This document shows, in pieces, positions 6,090 through 6,144 of a stretch of 6,144 nt of DNA (positions are counted from its first letter, which is position 1; each line of letters starts with the position of its first letter). Under the pieces are notes generated by a model, which saw only the letters and a list, made by a program, of their open reading frames with translations, was not told the DNA's origin and ran no database searches. The position numbers were made by a program, and so were the translations under genes. Source of the DNA: UBA3263 sp964528425 (GTDB lineage Bacteria > Bacteroidota > Bacteroidia > Bacteroidales > Muribaculaceae). The DNA lies in NCBI GenBank assembly GCA_964528425.1, contig CAZGTD010000059.1, positions 1 through 6,144 on the forward strand. The letters are read 5' to 3'.

Positions 6090-6142
6090 GGGTTTTTAGC
6101 ATTTTTTATTATGGTGGTTGCAAGCAGACAAATTTGTCCACC
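6090..6142 (-). promoter_or_regulatory. Candidate SAM-II-type riboswitch in the metK leader
   Basis: Read on the - strand, the leader has stem P1 of five pairs, GGTGG (6142-6138) with CCACC (6117-6113), closing a 20-base loop. The loop holds TTT (6132-6130) and TTGCAA (6123-6118). After the stem comes an A-rich linker and then GCTAAAAA (6100-6093). In SAM-II (metA motif) RNAs the same order is found: a short stem, a loop with UUU and UUGCAA, then a tail ending in GCUAAAAA that pairs with the loop UUGC as a pseudoknot. The U residues of the loop face the sulfonium of SAM. Here loop UUGC can pair with the GC and AA of GCUAAAAA. The second part of the pseudoknot is weak: only about two pairs (GU with AC). 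The aptamer ends 12 bases before the metK ATG, which fits control of translation. Homology is inferred by eye from remembered consensus. Confidence 0.68.
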
Positions 6143-6144
6143 TT

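Noticed and set aside
6101..6136. A metK promoter from TTTG and TAATAAAA on the - strand of the leader
   Set aside because: The -7 box does not match TAnnTTTG and the spacing is short. A promoter here would also cut into the aptamer; the real one is probably beyond the right edge.
6127..6138. Perfect 12-base palindrome GACAAATTTGTC, a possible operator upstream of metK
   Set aside because: It overlaps the last pair of stem P1 and the loop of the riboswitch-like structure and includes its conserved TTT, so the structure explains most of it. Without a promoter in view an operator cannot be supported.

Overview
This window looks like chromosomal DNA of a member of the Bacteroidota, most likely order Bacteroidales. 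Four things point there: the tail of a TonB-dependent outer-membrane receptor ending in Phe, a promoter of the Bacteroides type (TTTG / TAnnTTTG), start codons preceded by A/T-rich sequence rather than Shine-Dalgarno sites, and a DUF4250 gene. The family or genus cannot be fixed from the sequence. Base composition is about balanced to GC-rich over most of the window but clearly AT-rich from about 160 to 840.

Left part, + strand (1-1328). The last 52 codons of the receptor gene are followed by a 38-base gap that holds a promoter. Next comes a two-gene MntA/HepT-type nucleotidyltransferase-HEPN cassette, probably a type VII toxin-antitoxin system with all key motifs intact. Two bases later a small membrane protein with a PH-like domain begins. 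The cassette is much more AT-rich than its surroundings and looks acquired.

Right part, - strand (6144 down to 1325). Seven genes form one very compact array: metK (S-adenosylmethionine synthetase), trmD (tRNA m1G37 methyltransferase), a family-4-like glycosyltransferase, aroQ (type II dehydroquinase), an O-methyltransferase, a DEDDy 3'-5' exonuclease and a DUF4250 protein. Every junction abuts or overlaps (0, 4, 4, 26, 20 and 14 bases), so a single transcript and translational coupling are likely. MetK makes SAM, and TrmD and the O-methyltransferase use it. The other members belong to sugar transfer, aromatic biosynthesis and nucleic-acid turnover, so the array looks like a mixed housekeeping operon rather than one pathway.

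The most interesting non-coding element is the 67-base leader of metK. Read on the - strand it folds and reads like a SAM-II-type riboswitch: a 5-bp stem, a loop with UUU and UUGCAA, and a downstream GCUAAAAA segment. This would make the whole seven-gene array subject to feedback by the product of its first gene. The promoter for it must lie beyond the right edge.

The two gene blocks converge at 1325-1328, where the stop codons overlap and no terminator has room to sit. There is no gene-free stretch longer than 67 bases. I saw no tRNA, rRNA, CRISPR array or insertion sequence.
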